A stretch of 64,000 nucleotides of DNA, from the NCBI GenBank assembly GCA_033557465.1, contig CM066033.1:703547637-703611636 (forward strand), written 5' to 3'. The notes under the pieces were generated by a model. It was not told the origin of the DNA, did no database searches, and saw only the letters and a program-made list of their open reading frames with translations. The stretch comes from Ichthyophis bannanicus. Lineage: Eukaryota; Chordata; Amphibia; Gymnophiona; Ichthyophiidae. Position numbers and translations under genes: made by a program. Positions 11,381 to 23,803 of this stretch are shown here, piece by piece (position 1 is the stretch's first letter; the number at the start of each line of letters is the position of its first letter).

Positions 11381-12479
11381 AATAATTTGTCATTAGGCAT
11401 TCTGCAAATAAATGAGAGATGAGTACAGTGACTATCTTTCTATGCAAAGAAGCCATGTGTTACTGATGGCCATATCTGTCTAAGTCTAGCTTCCACAGTG
11501 AAAGTAGCTTCTTTTTCCTCTTACCTTTTCCTGGTCCAGAGCTCCCTGCACATTCAGGGCCGCTGTGCAGGAAGCTCTGGATGGGGGTGGGAGGGGGCAG
11601 GCAGGGGGAGGAGACAGGGCGAGCCATAGGCAGGACCCTGACCCGGACCCGGACGTACCACCTTCCCTCATAAGCCCTGTAGTTCTGAGGCTTTAATATT
11701 TTTTTACATATAGAACTACTACTCCTCCCTTTCCTCCCTTTCCTTCCTACCCTCTCTTTCCTGAATAGATTCGGGCCTGGTATAATTACATCCTAGTCAT
11801 TGTTTTCCATGTAGCATGTTTACGTGACTGCCACTAAATCCAAGTCAGCCTCTTGCTTTTCAATAGGCAAACTAGGCAGTTGCCTAGAGCACTGACTCTC
11901 TAGGCCAGGGGCACCCGTTGCCGTCCCTCTCTGGGGCCAACAGCAGCAGCAGTTGTCCCTGAAACCATTATGCAGCATTTAACCTTCATTTCCGGGGCTG
12001 CATCATATTTCACTCTGGCCAATCTGCTGCTTCCACTAAGGTCTTCCAGTTTTGTATAAATCAGAAGTCTGCGGTGGAGGGGGAGCCCAAGTGGCAGATT
12101 AGGCAGAATGAAATTGCAACACAGCCCTGGAGACAGAGGGTAAGTGCTGTGTCATGGTTTCAGGAACAATTGTCACTGCTGTTGGCCCCGAGAGGGACAG
12201 CAGCAACAACAATGGGTATGGGGGGTGGCAAGCTGGATGGCCCACCTATGCACCTCCAGTCCTTGCACTAGCCCTGGTGAGGTAGCTAGCTCTCTCATTT
12301 GCTCTGAGGATTAGTGTTGTGTTCAGATGGCGCAGGAGGGTAAACAGGGTGGAGGGGTAGAGATTATTGGTCATAAGTGATGGATGATGGTACAAAAAGC
12401 TTGGCAAGCAACAGCAGGTTGTGAGGAGGTGTTGTTGGTAGGGTTAAAAAGGGGGGAAAGGAAGTTGCCACTTTTGTTA
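11381..12479. other. Intron; one hairpin at 11536-11580
   Basis: The hairpin ccagagctccctgcac paired with gtgcaggaagctctgg resembles the 10021-10069 hairpin, suggesting a second piece of the same foldback family. Nothing else is recognised. Confidence 0.45.
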
Positions 12480-14960
12480 TTCTGTCCACTGGGATTGAGT
12501 AGAGATAGGTAGAGGGCTGGGGATAAAATTTTAGAAGCAAGATTGGAATTTCAAGTGTTATCAGTATTAGGAGACTTTAATGCTTCTATAGGAGATAGGC
12601 AATGTTTGTTGTTATTCTCAGTGATGAATGATATGGAGTTTTTACAATGGGTGAGTCTATTCATGAAGGAAGTAGTGGACTGGATTTGATTTTTGGGTCC
12701 AGGGAGGGATTGGATTAGTAGTAAAAGTTCAGAAGGTCCCCTGGTCTGACCATTATGCGATTCCGCTTCCTTTTTTGTGGTAGGGGGAAAGGAAGGGGAG
12801 GATGGTAACTTATAGAAGAGGTAAAAGTGAAGAAGAATTATTATGGGAAAATGCACTTAATCGGCTACAGGTGGGTCAGAAAGAGGCTGTGGGGATTCAG
12901 GTTACAGAGTGATTTGAATGTCTGCATGTAACTGGAGAAGTAGCTCCCTTAAAGAGAGTAAAGGCAGAGGAAAAAGGGATACGAATGGAGGGTGGTATTC
13001 AACAGATATGGCAGAAATTAAAAGAAAACTGTGGCGTTTGGAGAGAAGATGGAGGAAATAAAGGCTGAAGGGTGACAAGCAACTCTAGAGAAAGAAAGCC
13101 AATGTGGATTGAAGATTGGTGGAGGAAGCAAAACAGAAAATGTCTTCAAATAGAGTGTCAGCTATTGGTAATAAACCCAAAGAGCTATTTCGGGTGGGCA
13201 AGCAGCTTTTATGGAAAAGTAAAGAGGGTGTGAAAGGGGGTAAGGAGAAAGTAGAGCAGGTAATGGAATATTTTCTTGATAAAGTGGAGAAGGTACGGGT
13301 TGGGATAGGGTGGGGGGGGGGGAGTGTGGGTAGAGGACAAGATAGCAATGGGAGAGGGATATGAGAAGTTTTACCATGACTCAGGAAAAATTGCTGGGGG
13401 TATTATGATGAGTGCATATTACGTAGATGCATTTGGATCCTATTCCTGGAAAGCTGTTGCAGTGGTGTTCAGAGAGCATGTTAGTTTGGATAGTGGACTT
13501 GGTGAATGCATCTTGAGGAGGGGTTTCACTCTGAAATGTTCAAAGAAGCTATGATCACTCCAATACCCAGAAAGGGTGGTGCATGGAAATGTGAAACTCT
13601 TAGGCTGATTTCCTCCCTTTCCACCTTGGCTTAAATTCTAGAAAAGGAAGTGGTAACCCAGTTAGATTCATATGTAGAGGAGATAGGAGGGTTGGTGACA
13701 AGCAGATTTTCATCACGTTCAGGAATAGAGTTGCTGTTGATAGCAGTGACTAATATTATTTATCAGGCTGGAAATAAAGGAGAGGTAGTTCCGGTTATAA
13801 CATCTGATTTGTCTGTGACTTTTGATTTAGTAGACTGTGTTAAATAGGTGCAGAGATGTAAACAGATGGGAATAACAGGGCAAGTACTAGCATAGATCTG
13901 CTTCTTGAAGGGGAGGTGGTATAGAATCAGATGGGGAGAGGAGATGTCTTCAGTTAAAGGGTTGTCCCAGCGGGGTGCCACAGGCATCAACTCTATTCCG
14001 TTTAATATTTTCCTACCTCCTTTGGGAGGGGTTATCAGGGATCATGGTTTCTGGGGATTTTTGTTTACTATATATAGATTGTGGTATTACTGGGGCAGAA
14101 TATCACACAGACTATTAGGAGGTTAAATGAATGTTTGCGGGAAGTATCTGGTTGGTAGAGAATAATATGGTACTGAGTGTACAGAAGTCAGAGGTTCTAA
14201 TCTGTTGGGATCTTGATCCAGGAACTTTGACAGAATGGCTCTATATTGGAGGTGTTAGACTGGAATGGAAGAAGGAAATTTAGGATTTAGGAGTGCTCAC
14301 TGATGCAGACTTGACTATGCAGGCTCAGATCTCAAAGGTAGTCCAATTGAGGTTGGTTCTACAACTGCATCCTGGTTTAGATGAGTGGGCTATGCAGACT
14401 GCTATGCAAGTGCTAGTGACAGTAGTTTTGAACTTCTGTAATCTCCTGTATGTAGGGTTGGCAGAATATGTGATCTGGAGACTGCAGGTAGTCGAGAATG
14501 CTGCTCCATGAGTGTTGTCAGTAAGTAGGAGGCAGAATTTGGTGGTAGATGTGTTGTGTAAGCTACATTGGCTCTCAATTCGGGAAAGGGGTAAATTTAA
14601 AATATTTTTGACTTTTAAACTTCTTAGGTAGGGGGATTCAAGCTATTTACAAGGACTGTTACACTGGTACCAACCGGGGAGAGTAGGAGAGTATTGAGAT
14701 CTAAGTCAGAATACTCTTTTGGTGATCCCGGATCACCAAGAAATCTGATTCTAAAAGTGGAGTCTCTTTATAACGGCAGTGCTACTTGGTGAAATAAGGT
14801 TCTTAGTAGGTTAAGGCAAGAACAGGATAAGGCTAGCTTTTGTAGGATGTTAAAAACATTCTTATTTCCAGGTTATTGGGTAGCCGGGAGAGGTTGCAGA
14901 GGGGTTGGATATAGGCAAGATGATAGGTGGTTGACAGCTCCAATTGATAAATATGTTTTG
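12480..14960 (+). mobile_element. L2-type LINE, decayed ORF2
   Basis: Read on the plus strand with many frame changes, it gives the endonuclease LGDFNASIGD, reverse transcriptase pieces (ITPIPRKGG, ITSDLSVTFDLVD, SQRGATGINSIPFNIFLPPL), LGVLTDADLTMQAQISKVVQ, then LNFCNLLYVGLAEYVIWRLQ with VVENAAP and KLHWLSIRERGKFKIFLTFK. This order and the CNxLYxGL and LHWLPI blocks are typical of the L2 group. It is an old copy, frameshifted throughout, with no catalytic box I can read cleanly. Confidence 0.65.
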
Positions 14961-14984
14961 GTTTTTAATGTTTTATTTTCGCTT

Positions 14985-15720
14985 TTATGTGATATGAATC
15001 ACTTTTAATGTTATTGCAGATTAGCGGTCTACAAAAGCTTTTAAAGAAATATATTGTAGGCTTGCGGAATTTTGGCAAACTCTCCATAACGTCTCCGATC
15101 TTGGCACCAGGCAGACAGTGCACCTCTTGGGACATCATGTCTGGATGGCAGATTGACACCTCTGTATCCATCAGAAGGAAATCACTTCCTGGTGGTCACT
15201 GATCTTACGGTTTCGGGGTTTTTGAACTCTGATACCTCCTGTTCTTGGCATGTTGTCTCTTCTATGTCCAGGGCTGCATATCGGTTCCTCAGTTCTAGAG
15301 AAGGTGGAGTTGGGGTATCAATTACACAGGCTCTGGTGATCTGTGTCCAGATGGGATTTTTTTTTTTTTTACGGTGTCTTCTTCCCTTCTGCTGAAGATC
15401 TTAGATGCCTTAGAAGCGTGCCTCTCATTGTCATGCATACTCATTAGCCTTGCCACCTCCTCTCTAGTTCCTCCACTTGTTTCTTAAAGAATCCAACTGG
15501 CAGGCGTCTTGCGCACTGAACCAGTTCCACATTGTGGAGCTAGCTTTCCATCTGGAATATGCAGAAGTGGTAATGAGGGTGACAACTTTGGCACTATGAT
15601 GTTTCCCAGCCATACTTCTGTTGTTGGAGTTTTGGTACTTGTCCTTATCCTGTCTTCAGCTGTCCTATTAGTAAATGTTAGCTCTTTTATGTGAAAAATA
15701 GTACCTCTGTTCAGATTCCC
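14985..15720 (-). pseudogene. CR1 ORF1 relic (SGNH-like esterase region)
   Basis: The minus strand translates in pieces to text typical of CR1-family ORF1: RNRYAALDIEE, then SICHPDMMSQEVHCLPGAKI followed by GDVMESLPK. The latter is the first part of the esterase-like (SGNH hydrolase) domain found in CR1 ORF1 proteins, where CLPGA is followed by DV. The upstream serine block of the domain is not readable. Frames are broken and it stops before the GTND block. Confidence 0.6.
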
Positions 15721-16614
15721 TGTGTGGTGTTTGCTCATCTGTTATTGGAGTCTACATTAGTTTACCTTGTCCCTTCAGAACACAAAATGCGGTTATTTTT
15801 CTGTAGAATTACATTGAGGATCTATAAAGATATTACTAATCAAACACTCCTGAAATATACTTTATTATTCTACTGCCACAGAGAAGTTAAATTTGTCCTA
15901 TTTCCTTAACTTCCTAATATACCTACCCAAAATTAAAAATAAAACTATCTAATCTAGTCCCTTAATTGAGGGATTTAGTCTGAATAAGAAGATTCAACAC
16001 TGGTTGGGTGCAAGCTGGGGTAGGAAGGGAGGGATCTAATACCTCAGCAGTGCAGTGGCTTCAAAGAGTATTAGCTGCCTTCCCTCTTCTTTAAACTTCT
16101 AAGAATTATAGGCTAGAAGTAAACAAAGCAGCTAAAAAAGCCTTGCCTAAAACAGAAAAATCCCCTTATGCAAACAGCTAGGAAAGAGTAAACCAGTAAC
16201 TTAAGTAGTAATATATAAAAATGTTATATAACCAAAATAACCCCTTTTTAAAGAACTCTCAGGCAGAGAATCTGTAATAAAAGTCACAGGATTACATTGC
16301 TTGGAATAAAGCCCCTCCAGGAATGGATAGATTCCATGCTGTTTACCCCCCAGATAGCAGTGGTTTTCCCCAGGTCTGCCTTAAAACAGTTTATGGACTT
16401 CCTCCAGGAATTTGTCCAAACCTTTATTAAAACCAGATACATTAACTGTATTTCCTAAATTCTCTGGCAACGACTACCACAGCTTAAGAATACTTTGATT
16501 AAAAAAATATTTTCTCTGATTTATTTTTAAATGTACTACTTTTAACTGCATAGCATGTCTCCTAGTCTTTTTACTTTTTGAAAGAGTACGCAGTCAATTT
16601 GTGTTACCCATTCG

Positions 16615-17017
16615 CAGTGGCATAAAGTTCCAATGAGGGGCCCCCCCAAGCAAAATTTCACTGAGGGCCCCTCATTGTCATGGTGGCGGCACCCCCTGTG
16701 TGGGCCTCCCCATGCGGTGGCAGCAGCGAACTTACCATATCATTTTTGCTGCACTGCCTCCATTCTTTGTACGTTTGCTGCATGCCCAACAGCTGTTCCC
16801 CACTGAGCTAAAGTCTCGCAGTGTGGCCATTATCATGAGACTTCGGCCTGGCAGGCAACAGCCACTGGGCATAAGGCAAACTTACAAGAGAGGAGACAGA
16901 GTGACAAAGATGATCAATTAAGTTTGCTGCTCTGCTTTATCGTCGCTGTATGGGCCCACTTTCTGCCCGGGCCCCCCTGCATTTGGGGGAGCTGCTTGAA
17001 GGGAATTTACATCACTG
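16615..17017. mobile_element. Non-autonomous hAT element
   Basis: Ends CAGTGGCATAAAGTTCC and, inverted, CAGTGATGTAAATTCCC form the terminal repeat. It is flanked by CCCATTCG (16607-16614) and CCCATTCC (17018-17025), an eight-base duplication with one mismatch as expected for hAT. It is 403 bp, non-coding, and interrupts the CR1 copy. Confidence 0.8.
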
Positions 17018-17390
17018 CCCATTCCACTGCACTCAAGATTTTACAGACCACTATCGTATCTCCCCTCAGCTTTCTCTTCGCTAAGGTGAAGGCCCTAACC
17101 ACTTTAGCCTTTCCTCAATGAAAGTTGTTCCATCCACTTTATCATTTAGGTCATCGTCCTCTATACCTTTTCTAATTCCACTATAACATTTTTGAGATAC
17201 GGAGATCAGAACACTTCACATAATACTAAAAGGTGTAGTCACTTCATGGAGCAATACAGAAGCAACATAATATTTTTGTTTTATTCTCTATTCCTTTCCT
17301 AATAATTCCCAATATTCTGTTTGTTTGTTTTTCGGTTACTACCGCACATTGAGCATAGATCATTTTCTTGGGTGGTGACTCTTAGGGGCA

Positions 17391-17513
17391 TGTTTGCAAA
17401 GCTAGGCTAACGGTTAGCACATGCTATTTGTAACTAGGTTCCCTGTTATTCAATGGGACCTAGTTAGGAATAGCACAGGCTAAACATTAGCCCAGTTTGG
17501 TGCCCCTTAGTGT
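17391..17513. mobile_element. Short palindromic MITE
   Basis: About 123 bp. It starts GGGGCATGTTTGCAAAG and ends with the partial inverse GTGCCCC, flanked by TTA on both sides. The core pair ctaggttccctgttattcaa and ttgaataacagggaacctag-like sequence makes it almost fully self-complementary. It is related to the copy at 62668. Confidence 0.65.
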
Positions 17514-17985
17514 GGAACTTAACTTTGTATAGCTATAATTCAAGTGATTCTTCCCTTTGTGCATCACTTTACGCTTGTCCACATTCAATTTCATCTGCAA
17601 TCTGGATGCCCAGTCTCCCAAGGCCCTACTGCAATTTCTCAGAATCCCCACGTGTTTTAACAACTTTGAATAATTTTGTGTCATCTACAAATTTGATAAC
17701 TTCACTCATTGTTCCCATTTCTAGATCATTTATAAACATTTCTAAAAGCACCAATCCCAGTAGATCCCTGTGGTGCTCCAATATTCAGCTTTATCTACTT
17801 GCAAAATTGGCCATTTAACACTACTCTCTTTCAACCAATCTCAGTCCACAAGAGGACTTTGTCTTCTATCCCAGGACTTTTCAATTTCCTCAGAAATCTT
17901 TCACGAGCTACTTTTTCAAAAGCTTTCTGAAAATCCAGATACATTATATTGGTTTACTGACTTGGGAATCTCACTTTCAGAATAA

Positions 17986-19183
17986 GTGCTTCCAGATACT
18001 GTGTGGGAGACTCAACTTCCCTAGACAATGATGGTGCATCCTATAGGAGATGGGAATGCAGAATAGCATCTGCTGAGATCAAGGAAGTTGCCATGAGTAG
18101 TAGGAGCTTATGATTAACTTGTAAAACCTCTGGAGAAGCTGGAACTGTAGTGAGTGCCCTTCCTGGAGGAGGGGGGGCTTGGTTGACTGGAATTGTTAGA
18201 GAGAGGCAAGAGGTATTCACTGCTAAGACCTTGGCTAGCAGGGTAGAAGTGAAGGTATTCACAGCAAGCATTGTGCTATATCTCTGATGTACTCTAGGAG
18301 AGGTGTGAGGTAATAGATCCTCCTCTTCCTTTCAGAGATGTGGTAAAGAATAAAGGATGCAGCTTTATCTAGGTAAATGGCTTTTGTAAATTGCCCTATT
18401 TTTGTACACAAATGGACAACCAAATCTAATGATGCAAAGTGGACATAGGACCTTCTTTAGTGTAACCTTTTCTCCAGCATCACGCCTGTTTATGTATTTT
18501 TCTTTGGTGCTATGCGTACCCCCTTCTTTAAAGTTTACAGTAGCTGCTATAGTGTCTCTTGATGGTGCTGTGATCAATGCTTCCTTTCAAAGCTGTACTC
18601 TTAGAGTCTTCCTCCTTAGTGCTGTGGCTACCAGCACTGACACAAGTGTCTTGCTTGTTCCTCAATGAGTCCCTCAAGTCAGCAGCATTACAGCAGTCAG
18701 TACTATGGAAAGTGTTGGGATTACGAGGAGCTGCAAGATCTGGGTAGAGTGGATGACAATGGTATCTTGCCAGTGAGGAGAAGGTGGTATACAACTCCCT
18801 CAGGGTGATCTTTCTGTTCTTTTTCAGCCTCAGGAACATGCACACACTGAGTGAACAGCTTGGGCATCATTTTGGGTTCCCCAAAAAATGAACCCATAGA
18901 TCATGGAGATCTGAAATGCTCATGTTTTTGGTACTTTGATGCAGGGTTTGAACCATAATTTTTCTGTCATCTGTGAAGATTATTTTGTGGAGATTAAGGA
19001 GAACAACTGGAAAACACATCTGCTCATAATGAATGGATGAAAAAGCTTGAGAAGTAAAAAGGAGCCTACAATAGTATGCTCAGAAAGACCTTGAAGGTTT
19101 TAGAATTCCATGGTAAAGTACAATATCTGCCAAAGACATTAAGAGAGGCCTGTAGCCCAAAGGCTGGGAGCATGTGCACATAC
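17986..19183. other. Intron with one dispersed repeat piece
   Basis: Positions 18368-18420 resemble 20518-20575 (gtaaa, ttttgtaaatt, ccct, tttgtacacaaatgga), suggesting an undescribed interspersed repeat. Open frames here on both strands overlap each other and show no family motif. Confidence 0.45.
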
Positions 19184-19301
19184 CATCAGTGAAGCAGTTT
19201 TCAGGATCAAGGTACTCCTCAGGCTGCTCCACAGGAGCTTCCTCAGCTTCTGGCTTGATATCAATGGTGCTTCCTTCAGAAGAGCTGCTACCATCCAATT
19301 T
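19184..19301 (-). CDS. SCN8A: SCN8A exon: distal II-III linker
   Basis: A 118-nt exon begins in phase 0 with [20 protein letters not shown] and ends one base into the codon after NCFTD. It encodes the acidic second half of the II-III linker ([14 protein letters not shown]). The acceptor is ttgtag and the donor is gtatgt. The preceding intron is only 393 nt, whereas the following intron is about 18 kb. The split G joins GT of the next exon to restore a glycine, giving [12 protein letters not shown]. Confidence 0.94.
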
Positions 19302-19694
19302 CTACAACACAGAATGAAATTGATACACAGCACATTTGAAAAAATCCTTCATTTTCCTGGCTAAGGAATTCATGGTACTGGACAAGAACACTTATGCCAT
19401 CATCAGATTTCTCAGCATTCAGCAATGAAAAGGTGCCAATTTACCAAAGGACTGCATTGATAATACTAATACTGAAAGGGTAATATATTGCAACTTCAGT
19501 TCAAACTAAGTCACTATAACACTAGCTGTTACAGAGGTGAATTTGTTATTCATGGACAGTAGCATGTATTATCATGATAAAAAAAAAAGTATCCCTTTTC
19601 TAGCATTTGATTTTGGACAAGGCATAATTAGGCTGAACCAAGGTACAGTCAACTTTACTGACTCAAAAGCCACAACAGGAATCCTCTCTCTCAC

Positions 19695-20165
19695 CTCTTT
19701 GCTGCCCTCAGCGTCAGATTCACTGCTGAAGTCCTCTGTATTGAGGTTCTCAAAGTCAGACTCACCCACAGCAATGGGGACTCGAACAGTGAGGTTTGGG
19801 TTATGTATGAAGGACATGTGATCCTCATCAATTATATACTTCTCCACACTACTGCCAATGCCGCTGGTGGTGCCATTGCCATTCTTCTGGTAATCCATAT
19901 CGCGGTTGATGTCAACCCCAGTATGGTTGGCAATACAGTTGGCTTTCTTATCATAGAGCTCATCAAGTGGCTTGACCTCATCTGCCACTTTCTTCTTGAA
20001 GTATTTCTGGACAAAGGTATGGACTTTTAGCTTGATCCAGGCAATGCCCTTCTTGATCCGGATTACAGAGATCTGGAGGTTATTCATTTCACCATCATCA
20101 TCTGTTGCTGCAAGGTTGTCAGCACTGAAGGAACTCAGCAGCAAGGCCAAGAAGAGGTTCAGTAC
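19695..20165 (-). CDS. SCN8A: SCN8A exon: S6 end and II-III linker
   Basis: A 157-codon, phase 0 exon starts with [20 protein letters not shown], the cytoplasmic end of domain II S6, and continues into the II-III linker. The linker carries the ankyrin-G binding motif ([17 protein letters not shown] followed by SSESD, at about 19716-19781). In Nav channels this motif anchors the protein at axon initial segments and nodes of Ranvier, and its serines are casein kinase 2 targets; that is family knowledge. [20 protein letters not shown] is also typical. The acceptor is ttccag and the donor is gtgaga. The middle ([20 protein letters not shown]) differs most from the mammalian text I recall. Confidence 0.95.
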
Positions 20166-20339
20166 CTGGAAGAGGAGATTTGATACTACATCACTATGAG
20201 TCTATGATAAAAAGCTTCCAAATCACATTCAGCTACAGCCTGTGCATCTAAATCGAGACAACTCAAGATGCTATCACAAACACTACAAAAGTCCATTTTG
20301 GAGGAAGGGAACTATCAATGGCAGAGACAATGTCAGGGT

Positions 20340-21200
20340 CAATTTAACCATTAGGGCTCAGGGAGTAGCTTCCAGGGGGTGGGGCAAAAAACAGCTGCAG
20401 TTAAAGCAAAATATATTCTGACAGCCACACAAATTCAGGGAACCATCAAAACATACCTTTACCACCAGGAAGGGTGGGTAATTTTTAAATATCTTATTTA
20501 TTTATGAAAATAGCCACTTTACTTGGGTAAACAGATTTTGTAAATTTCCCTTATTTTGTACATAAATGGACCACAACATTTTATAGTTAAAAGTATGATG
20601 TCCAGTTATATATCTTTACAGGATTATTCTGGGAAGAGTGGTGTTAGGGTGATCAGAATTGTTAGTTCGGAAGGCCATGAGGCTGAAGGTTTTCCTAGAG
20701 CACCTAATACCCTTGGCATAGGCCTTGGACAATGCTGGTCATTAAATGCTGTTCCAAAATAGACAGCAGCCTAGAATGGTGACTTCTAGGGGGTACCAAA
20801 GAGCAGCTGTAATCAAAGAGAAAAAAAGAGGCCCTTTCAGTCACACTAACTCAAAGAAACAATAGAGGGTATTTGACCTACACAGAGAGTGGATAATTTT
20901 CAAATAGTGCATTTAGCCAGATTGTTCTGGGAGCGATGGTGTTGAAGTGATCATGCTTGTTGAGTTTAATTATTAAATCTTAGTGGAGGGAGGCTTAGGG
21001 ACTTAAAGTTAATTGAAATGGGGGGGGGGGGGGGTGCAAGGCTGAAAGATTGCTTAGGACTTATTACTCTTGCACTTGTGCTATGTTCTTCCTACAGTTT
21101 AACATCTTTGAACATACAATCACATCAAAGTCTGATAAATGCTCAATAACTTTAAAGTTACAACCATGGGCAGTGGAACGCCTATTTGACTGGGGGGATG
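20340..21200. repeat. Degenerate direct repeats of unknown family
   Basis: Two blocks recur in order: cttccaggggg followed by cagctgcagttaaag at about 20368 and again, worn, at 20786; and ttctgggaagagtggtgtta at about 20628 and again at 20927. The spacing differs (about 420 and 300 bp), so this is probably two copies of one dispersed element with deletions. A run of 15 G lies at 21020-21034. Confidence 0.4.
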
Positions 21201-21671
21201 GGGGGAGCAAGCTCCATCTGAACTCTGCCTTGACTCTGCCACAAGCTCCACCTTAACTCCATCCCTAGCCTCCTATGGCCTTCCCTTCTTGTTCTGCCTG
21301 TAGGGATATGATCTCCTGCAAGCAGACAGGAGTCTTCGCCACAATCGCACCTGCTTTCTTCTCTTCCACCCTCAAGAGATGGGATCTCCGTGGACAGAAC
21401 AGGAGGGGAAGGCCGCGATCATAGCCTCGATATAGGTTGTCTGCCCACAGGGATCCCATCTTGCGGTGGGTGGGCAAAATCTTGGTTGGACCAAGGTCCA
21501 TGTGGTCTTTCCCATTCTGGTGCCTATAGCTACACTAGGCAGCACAGTAAGATATCAAATCACTGGCACATATTTCTCTAAACCAGTGAGGAACTAAAAA
21601 AGACACCTCTCTGCATCCCATAGAAAGTCACTTCCCTCTGCACTCCCCCTAAGCAGCCATCTCTAATGTTG
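21201..21671. other. Intron, no recognised feature
   Basis: I see no coding motif or repeat boundary in this stretch. Confidence 0.4.
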
Positions 21672-21674
21672 GTC

Positions 21675-22188
21675 ATAAGAACATAAGAACATAAGATATG
21701 CCATACTGGGTCAGACCAAGGTCCATCAAGCCCAGTATTCTGTTTCCAACAGTGGCCAATCTAGGTCATATGTACCTAGCAGTTTCCCCAAGGGACACAG
21801 GTTCCACAATGCTTGTATTGGTTCAAGCATTGATATCCTGGGTCCCTTCTTAATAATGGTTTATGGACCTTTCCTCCAGGAACTTGTCCAAACCTTTTTT
21901 AAACCCAGCTGCACTAACAGCCTTTACTACATCCTCCGGTAACAAATTCCAGAGTTTGATTACACGTTGAGTGAAAAAATATTTTCTTTTCTTAGTCTTA
22001 AATAGTTTACCCTGTAGCTTCATTGCATGTCCCCTATTTTCTATATTCTGATAAGGTAAACAATCGATCTACATTTACCCGTTCCACTCTGTCCATTAAT
22101 TTATAGACTTCTATCATATCTCCCCTCAGCCGTCTCTTTTCCAGGTTAAAGAGCCCTAACCTTTTTAGCCTTTCTTCATAGGAGTAGG
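21675..22188 (-). mobile_element. CR1 LINE 3' fragment
   Basis: A clean minus-strand copy of the CR1 3' end. On the plus strand it begins with cataagaacataagaacata and gccatactgggtcagaccaa, then the C-terminal ORF2 text in inverse (ttccagagtttgattacac, atcatatctcccctcagccg). It is 5' truncated near YSYEE. The short ggtcat flanks at both ends may be its target duplication. Confidence 0.9.
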
Positions 22189-22199
22189 TCATGATGTGG

Positions 22200-22450
22200 T
22201 ACTATAATGCAAGCAATAATACTAGACTATTGTAATAGTCTACTTCATGGGTTACCTAAAATAACACTACACCCACTTTTAATGGCCCAACATACAGCTG
22301 CACGAATTCTCCACGCTGGATTGATCATATAACACTAATCTTACATGACTTGCATTGGCTACCCATTCAATGTACCTTTTGCTTTAATTGTAAACAGCTT
22401 TAATTACCTGAAATAGCGCTATATAAAACTCACAAATAAATAAATAAAAA
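22200..22450 (+). mobile_element. L2-type LINE 3' end
   Basis: Plus-strand frames give LDYCNSLLHGLPKITLHPLL, TAARILHAG and LHWLPIQ, the last coding blocks of L2-type ORF2. The sequence ends in an aaataaataaataaaa tail. Confidence 0.65.
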
Positions 22451-22606
22451 TGATGTACCAAAACAAATGTTCTCAGCATTTACCCATTCACTATACGTCA
22501 CAGCCTAATATTTTATTGTAGGCAACCAATTAAGCACAAAACTGATTGAAAGGCATTTTGACACTATGAATGGAGGCCTTCCCTTTGTTTTAATGTTTAA
22601 AATGAT

Positions 22607-22893
22607 CATTTTCAAAAGAATTTAGATGCCTAACTATAGGGTTATGTACCTTCATCTCTCGGTGAGAAACTCGCCAGAAGCAGAGCGGCTAAATACAGCT
22701 GTGTACTTCTGTGACACAATCACATTTAGATGTCTCATCAGAAGATGTTCCCAGCTGTGTGCTTGGCTTGGGGCAGAAGAATGCTTGTATAAAACTTTAT
22801 TTTCAATCTGCATGTATTGCTTCTCCCCCAGAAGCCCAGCCGCATAAACAGGTAGAAACCGAAGGTATCTGAGTAGATGCTCTTTGAAAATTA
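22607..22893. mobile_element. Probable palindromic MITE
   Basis: The left edge attttcaaaagaatttagatg and the right edge gtagatgctctttgaaaatt are imperfect inverses. Other intronic pieces here (20889, 37420, 38195, 39588) share the attttcaaa terminus. No target duplication was identified. Confidence 0.4.
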
Positions 22894-23803
22894 GCTAAAG
22901 GGACATATACATAAAAGTACCTATGTACTTTGCTTTTCTGCGGATTACTCAGATTTGTCCCTCAATCCAAGTAAGAGCGCAGTGTAGTGTGTGGGTGGCC
23001 TTTTCAGTCCAGTTGAATGCACAGAAGTAAAAGTTAACAAGCACCTATAATATAAGGTGATCCTTCTTACTCTACCTAAAATACATTTCCTAACTAGATT
23101 TTGAGAGTTACCACTCCTTTCTGCTGGTCCAAAATTACATATAACAGTGATCAGACACCCACTTGAAGTCCCAGGATGAAGTGTACAGGAAATGTCAAAC
23201 TAGAGGAATGTGCATAGGACCAGAAATGCTTGATTTTTACTGGATAAATGAAAATCCCATATTTCTACACAGATAAGTAATAACCTAAGACTAAAACTGA
23301 GACAGAAAAAAAAAGATATATATTCTCCGAGAAGAGGAATTAAGGCTTTTATAAATGTATTTACCAGGCAGGTAGACTCTCACCTCAAATAAGGGGAGAG
23401 TTGAAACCCTAGACAGGTGGATTTCAGATAGGAACAAATAGTAATGGAGTAAAGAGTCTCTCTCTTTCTTCACTCTTCTGTCTGGCTCTCAGCTTGTGGT
23501 TGAGAAAGGAGAAGCAGCTGGGGAAAGAGGTATTGTTGACCATGGGCCTAGCCAAGCAAACTGGCAATCTGGAAACCTTACATCCTCCCAGTGAGACAGG
23601 CACATCAGCACTGTGGCACAGCAGCAAAGCCTAGGCTCCAGGAGTACAGTCCAGAAATGACAACTCCAGGAGACATGAAACCCAGTGGCTGAGAGGTCGT
23701 TAAGGGACGAGAGAAATAGAGCCCACTGGCTGAGAGGATGGACCTAGTGCCAGAAGCAGAGCCTTGGGAACAGAACAGACAGTTAAGACAGACATGACAG
23801 ATG
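22894..23803. other. Intron, no recognised feature
   Basis: I see no motif-bearing frame and no repeat boundary. Confidence 0.45.

Larger units (their letters stand above)
16320..17985 (-). mobile_element. CR1 LINE fragment with two nested insertions
   Basis: The minus strand encodes a worn CR1 ORF2 C-terminal half. The plus strand shows the familiar inverse text (gtccaaacctttattaaaac, cgtatctcccctcagctttc, ttgataacttcactcattg). It is split by a hAT element at 16615-17017 and a palindromic MITE at 17391-17513; the CR1 text continues across both. Confidence 0.82.

Noticed and set aside
18389..18845. Overlapping frames of 88 and 105 codons on opposite strands
   Set aside because: Neither has a recognisable motif or splice context, and mutual overlap points to chance.
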